The position numbers and the translations under genes were made by a program. Positions 61,119-64,000 of a stretch of DNA of 64,000 bases are shown here, in pieces (the first letter of the stretch is position 1; the number at the start of each line of letters is the position of its first letter). The DNA comes from Pseudomonas sp. PICF141 (GTDB taxonomy: Bacteria > Pseudomonadota > Gammaproteobacteria > Pseudomonadales > Pseudomonadaceae), in the NCBI RefSeq assembly GCF_002286815.1, contig NZ_MUNM01000022.1:57580-121579 (forward strand), given 5' to 3'. Below the pieces are notes generated by a model that worked only from the letters and a program-made list of their open reading frames with translations, did no database searches and was not told where the DNA came from.

Positions 61119-61154
61119 CGAGACAAGGACAGCGCCTTCGGAGGATGACAAAAC

Positions 61155-61562
61155 ATGCTTTACCCAATTGCGATTTCCATGGGCGATGATGAACACGCCT
61201 GGGGCGTGGAAGTACCGGATATTCCGGGTTGCTTCTCCGCCGGGGAGGATCTGGATGACGCCATGGCCATGGCACGCGAAGCCATCGAAGGCCACTTCGA
61301 AATATTGGCCGAAGACGGCTCCCCGATTCCACCCGCTAACAAAGTGACCTTGCATGCAGCCAATCCGCAGTACGCAGGGTGTACGTGGGCCGTGGTGGAC
61401 ATCGACGTCACCAAATACCTGGGCAAAGCCCAGAAACTCAACATTACCCTGCCCGGGTACTTGCTCAACCGTATCGACGAATACGTACTGCATCATCCAG
61501 AAGAAAAAAGTCGCTCCGGATTTCTGGCGTCGGCCGCACTCAAGGTTTTGCAGCAGGGCTGA
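61155..61562 (+). CDS. hicB: HicB-family antitoxin
   Basis: A 135-residue antitoxin. The N-terminal degenerated RNase H-like domain (LYPIAISMGDDEHAWGVEVP, DIPGCFSAGEDLDDAM, AREAIEGHFEILAEDG) covers residues 1-75. The C-terminal ribbon-helix-helix DNA-binding domain is at about 95-135 (LNITLPGYLLNRIDEYV). It neutralises HicA and represses the operon. The order hicA-hicB with a 36-bp gap is usual. Confidence 0.9.
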   Translation: MLYPIAISMGDDEHAWGVEVPDIPGCFSAGEDLDDAMAMAREAIEGHFEILAEDGSPIPPANKVTLHAANPQYAGCTWAVVDIDVTKYLGKAQKLNITLPGYLLNRIDEYVLHHPEEKSRSGFLASAALKVLQQG

Positions 61563-61618
61563 TAGTTCGACGGTGGGTCAACCAAAGGGACAAACGACCA
61601 GGCGCGTCCCTTTGTCGG

Positions 61619-62389
61619 TCAGCGCGTCGCCACTATGAACAACCGCGGAAATGGCAACAGCACCGAACCATCGCTCAATGCCGGATAGGCCTTCTCGATC
61701 TCTGTTAGATACTGCTTGAGATATTGCTCCCGCTCCGCTTCATTTAGCGGCTCCAGAAAAGGCCGCAAACCGCTGCCCTTGAACCACTCGACCACGCCCG
61801 ATGCACCGTCGGCGAGAGCATGATAGTAAGTGGTGCGCCATACATCGACCCGACTGCAGTGGGCACGCAGCATTGAGTAGTAACCACCCGCATCCTCCAT
61901 TTCCGTTCGCAGGCCAGCGACGCTGGCCAGTTTGTCAGCCCAAGGGCCGTTCGCTGCGATTTCGCGCATCAACCTGTGCGACGGTTCGTTGAGGTTGTCG
62001 GGCATCTGAATCGCCAGGCTACCACCAGGGGCAAGCCTGGCCACCAATGACGGTAACAACCGGGCGTGATCAGGCAGCCATTGCAACACCGCGTTGGCGA
62101 AAATCACATCGAACGGGCCGGCATCGTTCCAGACATCGATGTCTGCGGTGTCGAATTGCACCTGAGGCAAACGCTGGCGGGCGGCTTCGATCATATCGGG
62201 TGAACTGTCCAACCCACGTACCGCGGCATTGGCAAAGCGTTGCACCAGCAACTCGGTGGAATTACCGGGACCGCAACCGATGTCGATGGCCGATCGGACA
62301 TCCATTGGGGGAATGGCGGCCAGCAAATCACGCGCCGGGCGCGTGCGCTCATCTTCAAACGCTACGTATTGTTTGGCGGACCAACTCAT
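61619..62389 (-). CDS. tam: trans-aconitate 2-methyltransferase
   Basis: A 256-residue SAM enzyme. MSWSAKQYVAFEDERTRPAR opens the Tam-specific N-terminus, with motif I SAIDIGCGPGNSTELLVQRF, RGLDSSPDMIEAARQRLP and FANAVLQWLPDHA. It methylates trans-aconitate, a toxic isomer of cis-aconitate, for detoxification. ATG 62389 follows AGGAGAACG. Convergent with hicB, in the accessory segment. The match in start and motifs is good. Confidence 0.9.
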   Translation of the reverse strand: MSWSAKQYVAFEDERTRPARDLLAAIPPMDVRSAIDIGCGPGNSTELLVQRFANAAVRGLDSSPDMIEAARQRLPQVQFDTADIDVWNDAGPFDVIFANAVLQWLPDHARLLPSLVARLAPGGSLAIQMPDNLNEPSHRLMREIAANGPWADKLASVAGLRTEMEDAGGYYSMLRAHCSRVDVWRTTYYHALADGASGVVEWFKGSGLRPFLEPLNEAEREQYLKQYLTEIEKAYPALSDGSVLLPFPRLFIVATR

Positions 62390-62566
62390 ATCGTTCTCCT
62401 GCTGTGCATGGTTGTAGACAGAGGCAGACAACCGGTTCGGTACGATACATCGACCGGTCACTCTGCCCAACCTGACTTCGGAGGAGACATGAATCTGAAT
62501 GGCCAATTTCTTATCGCCAATTCATTGAGAGCAATAACCGTTCGTCGACAGTCGCACAAAGCGATT

Positions 62567-62594
62567 TTGACAGTATAAAAATGGCATCTATAGT
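62567..62594 (+). promoter_or_regulatory. sigma-70 promoter of the first AidA-family gene
   Basis: TTGACA (62567-62572) and TATAGT (62589-62594) are spaced 16 nt, a near-consensus promoter, giving a leader of about 170 nt before ATG 62773. Confidence 0.65.
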
Positions 62595-62726
62595 CCTATT
62601 CGCGGCCTGTTGGAAGGAACCCAACCCGTCATTTCAAGGCAAGGAGCAAGGCCAGCTCGCACCCGTGATCGAGTGGGTTCCCCCGTAGTGTGTCCGCAAC
62701 GGCCGCAAGGCAAACAAGCGTTGTCG

Positions 62727-62747
62727 TACCTGGCAGGTAGCCAGGTA
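62727..62747 (+). promoter_or_regulatory. 21-bp perfect dyad in the AidA leader
   Basis: TACCTGGC, AGGTA, GCCAGGTA: two 8-bp arms with a 5-base centre, 26 bp before the start codon. It resembles a LuxR-type box (ACCTG-CAGGT family) but also folds as an RNA hairpin beside the ribosome site. Confidence 0.5.
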
Positions 62748-62772
62748 ATCACTCTGTTCAAGGAGCTTTACT

Positions 62773-63276
62773 ATGTCTCGAGTCACGGATGTACTTGTTT
62801 CGATCGACACCGAAACCATTCTGAAAAACTACCCCAACATCAGCAAAAACCCTGCTGCGCCGACGATGATCGACGTCAATCACGTATACATGGTGACCAA
62901 TCAGAACAACGTGGTGAGTGGCCAGGCCGGTGGTGAGCTCAACCTGAAAGCACAGGTAGGCGATCTGATTCGCTGGCGTGAAACCAGCCTGTCGCTGGGC
63001 TTCGAGCAAGCAGTTATTTTCTACAAGTTCGTCGGTAACGCAGGCAACGAGTTGATCTCTACGCCCACGCCACGCAAGGCTACCGCCTCCTTTGCAGTCC
63101 CCAACACCAGCAATCCGTCGGTGCCCAGCTGCCAGAAGGTCGATAACCATTACTGGTCTTCGGAAACCCTTGCCTGCGGCAGCGTGACCTATCACTTCCA
63201 GTTTCTGATCGTGAATCGCGACTGCCAGATCATCGGCTGCTGCACATGGGATCCGTTCATTACCATCCATAACTGA
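62773..63276 (+). CDS. AidA/PixA-family protein 1
   Basis: A 167-residue protein of the PixA/AidA inclusion body family. Typical features are VLVSIDTETILKNYPNIS at the start, VYMVTNQNNVVSGQAGGELNL, LIRWRETSLSL, and the Cys-containing end CQKVDNHYWSSET, VNRDCQIIGCCTWDPFITI. PixA proteins form crystalline inclusions in Xenorhabdus; AidA is quorum-sensing controlled in Ralstonia and Burkholderia. ATG 62773 with AAGGAGC upstream. Its twin lies 120 bp downstream. Confidence 0.85.
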   Translation: MSRVTDVLVSIDTETILKNYPNISKNPAAPTMIDVNHVYMVTNQNNVVSGQAGGELNLKAQVGDLIRWRETSLSLGFEQAVIFYKFVGNAGNELISTPTPRKATASFAVPNTSNPSVPSCQKVDNHYWSSETLACGSVTYHFQFLIVNRDCQIIGCCTWDPFITIHN

Positions 63277-63294
63277 TGCTGGAGCGGGCTCCTT

Positions 63295-63324
63295 GGCAAC
63301 GAGGGGCCTACCAGGCTCGTTGCC
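63295..63324 (+). terminator. inverted repeat between the AidA-family twins
   Basis: GGCAACGAG, a 12-base loop and CTCGTTGCC form a 9-bp stem, without a clean T tract. A terminator, attenuator or mRNA-stability hairpin is possible. Confidence 0.5.
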
Positions 63325-63396
63325 GCCTCGGCTGGAATGGATTTCTTGCGTGACCGAAGCGGCTATCGATATGCGTCAACATCATGAAAGGAATCC

Positions 63397-63939
63397 ATGA
63401 TGACTTCAGAACCGATTACCTCCCCTTCGGCGAGCGTCGTGACAGTCAACAATGTGCTGCTGATCGTCGATGCCGAATCGCTGCTTTCCCGTTATCCGCA
63501 ACCCAGTCTTGAATCGCAGAACCCGACGGTGATTGAAGATGGCTTCATCTTTCCCGTGACTAGTAGCACGACGACACAAAGTGCTGAAAATGACAGCAAA
63601 ATAACGCTGACCGCCAGCAACGGAAAGGTCTTCCATATTCGCGGCAGAACCGTCAGCCTGCTGACCGAACATACGGTGGTATTTCACGACCTGACGGTGG
63701 ACGACGCCGGGGTTCTTTCGCCGCCCAAACTGATCGTTCACAGCGACCAGACAGTCCCCGCGCCCGACCCCGCCAACCCGACGCAACCGGGCAGTCACAG
63801 CGCCGATGATCATTATTGGGAGTGTTCGCAACTGAGCGCGGGCGTGACGGCTTGCGAACTGAACTTCGTGCTGATCAACCAGAGTTGCGAAGTGTTGGGG
63901 TATTTCAGCTGGGAGACTGAGGTGACGTTGTCGGCGTGA
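63397..63939 (+). CDS. AidA/PixA-family protein 2
   Basis: A 180-residue member of the same family: NNVLLIVDAESLLSRYPQPS, GFIFPVTSSTTTQSAEND, FHIRGRTVSLLTEHTVVF, DDHYWECSQLSAGVTACELN and NQSCEVLGYFSWETEVTL. It shares the HYW motif, the Cys pattern and the VLGYF/IIGCC end with gene 1, but little else, so they are diverged duplicates. ATG 63397 follows GAAAGGA. They probably form a two-gene operon. The 180-residue length is slightly above the usual size. Confidence 0.83.
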   Translation: MMTSEPITSPSASVVTVNNVLLIVDAESLLSRYPQPSLESQNPTVIEDGFIFPVTSSTTTQSAENDSKITLTASNGKVFHIRGRTVSLLTEHTVVFHDLTVDDAGVLSPPKLIVHSDQTVPAPDPANPTQPGSHSADDHYWECSQLSAGVTACELNFVLINQSCEVLGYFSWETEVTLSA

Positions 63940-64000
63940 ACCAGACACGTACAAAAGCCGGTCTCAAGGGCTTATGCCGGTCAGAATCGTCAAATGCAAG

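Larger units (their letters stand above)
62390..62772. other. 383-bp region upstream of the AidA-family gene
   Basis: Holds a strong promoter (62567-62594) and a perfect dyad (62727-62747), both listed. A long leader of about 170 nt follows. No reading frame was judged real. Confidence 0.6.

Noticed and set aside
62610..62936. 108-codon plus-strand frame overlapping the AidA leader
   Set aside because: It overlaps the dyad and the first AidA gene in another frame, and has no motif.
1..64000. rRNA operon, CRISPR array, IS element or prophage
   Set aside because: None of the marker sequences (ribosomal RNA, regular repeat-spacer array, transposase, integrase or phage structural proteins) was seen.

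Overview
The window is a piece of a Pseudomonas chromosome, most likely from the P. fluorescens lineage. The support is the algU-mucA-mucB-mucD locus divergent from nadB, the tctDE / opdH-tctCBA citrate block, phaG, dense REP-type palindromes of the kinds common in fluorescent pseudomonads, and uniformly GC-rich coding. No rRNA, CRISPR array, insertion sequence or phage gene was seen.

Layout. 0-3 kb: the start of pxpA behind an MFS transporter, with a divergent LysR regulator broken by a frameshift. 3-15 kb: housekeeping and small conserved genes (DUF2937, class II amidotransferase, ptrB, a lone cNMP-binding protein, SAM enzyme, yajD, SpoU methylase, ycgN, nitroreductase, D-2-hydroxyacid dehydrogenase, ycgL-rnd). 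15-23 kb: eptA, a gamma-glutamylpolyamine synthetase, and an MFS/EamA/LysR/CHMI group. 23-30 kb: tRNA-Ser(CGA) and the purC-MBL-bamC-dapA run, then gcvR-bcp, an AI-2E exporter, tusA and bepA. 31-40 kb: the envelope-stress operon algU-mucA-mucB-mucD (no mucC), then nadB, ygfX-sdhE, ygfZ and an HDOD gene. 40-48 kb: a complete tricarboxylate uptake system with sensor-regulator, porin, three-part transporter and a coupled AbrB-family membrane protein. 48-53.8 kb: ung, an HIBYL-CoA hydrolase, two sister lipoproteins, rsuA, phaG and tRNA-Gly(CCC).

53.8-64 kb looks accessory. It holds a membrane stress-type protein, a five-gene aa3-type oxidase operon whose subunit II carries two fused haem c domains, an unknown 111-residue protein, a HicAB toxin-antitoxin pair, tam, and two tandem AidA/PixA-family genes. 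Three neighbouring transcription units here share the heptamer CTATACT in promoter position, which suggests sigma-S control.

The best candidates for something under-described are: (i) this sigma-S-like oxidase block and its unknown neighbours; (ii) the AidA/PixA pair with a perfect 21-bp dyad in its leader; (iii) three 11-bp-phased repeats upstream of opdH; (iv) a 172-bp palindromic element with 30-bp perfect ends; and (v) the lipoprotein twins. All functional names come from reading protein motifs by eye; no database search was possible.
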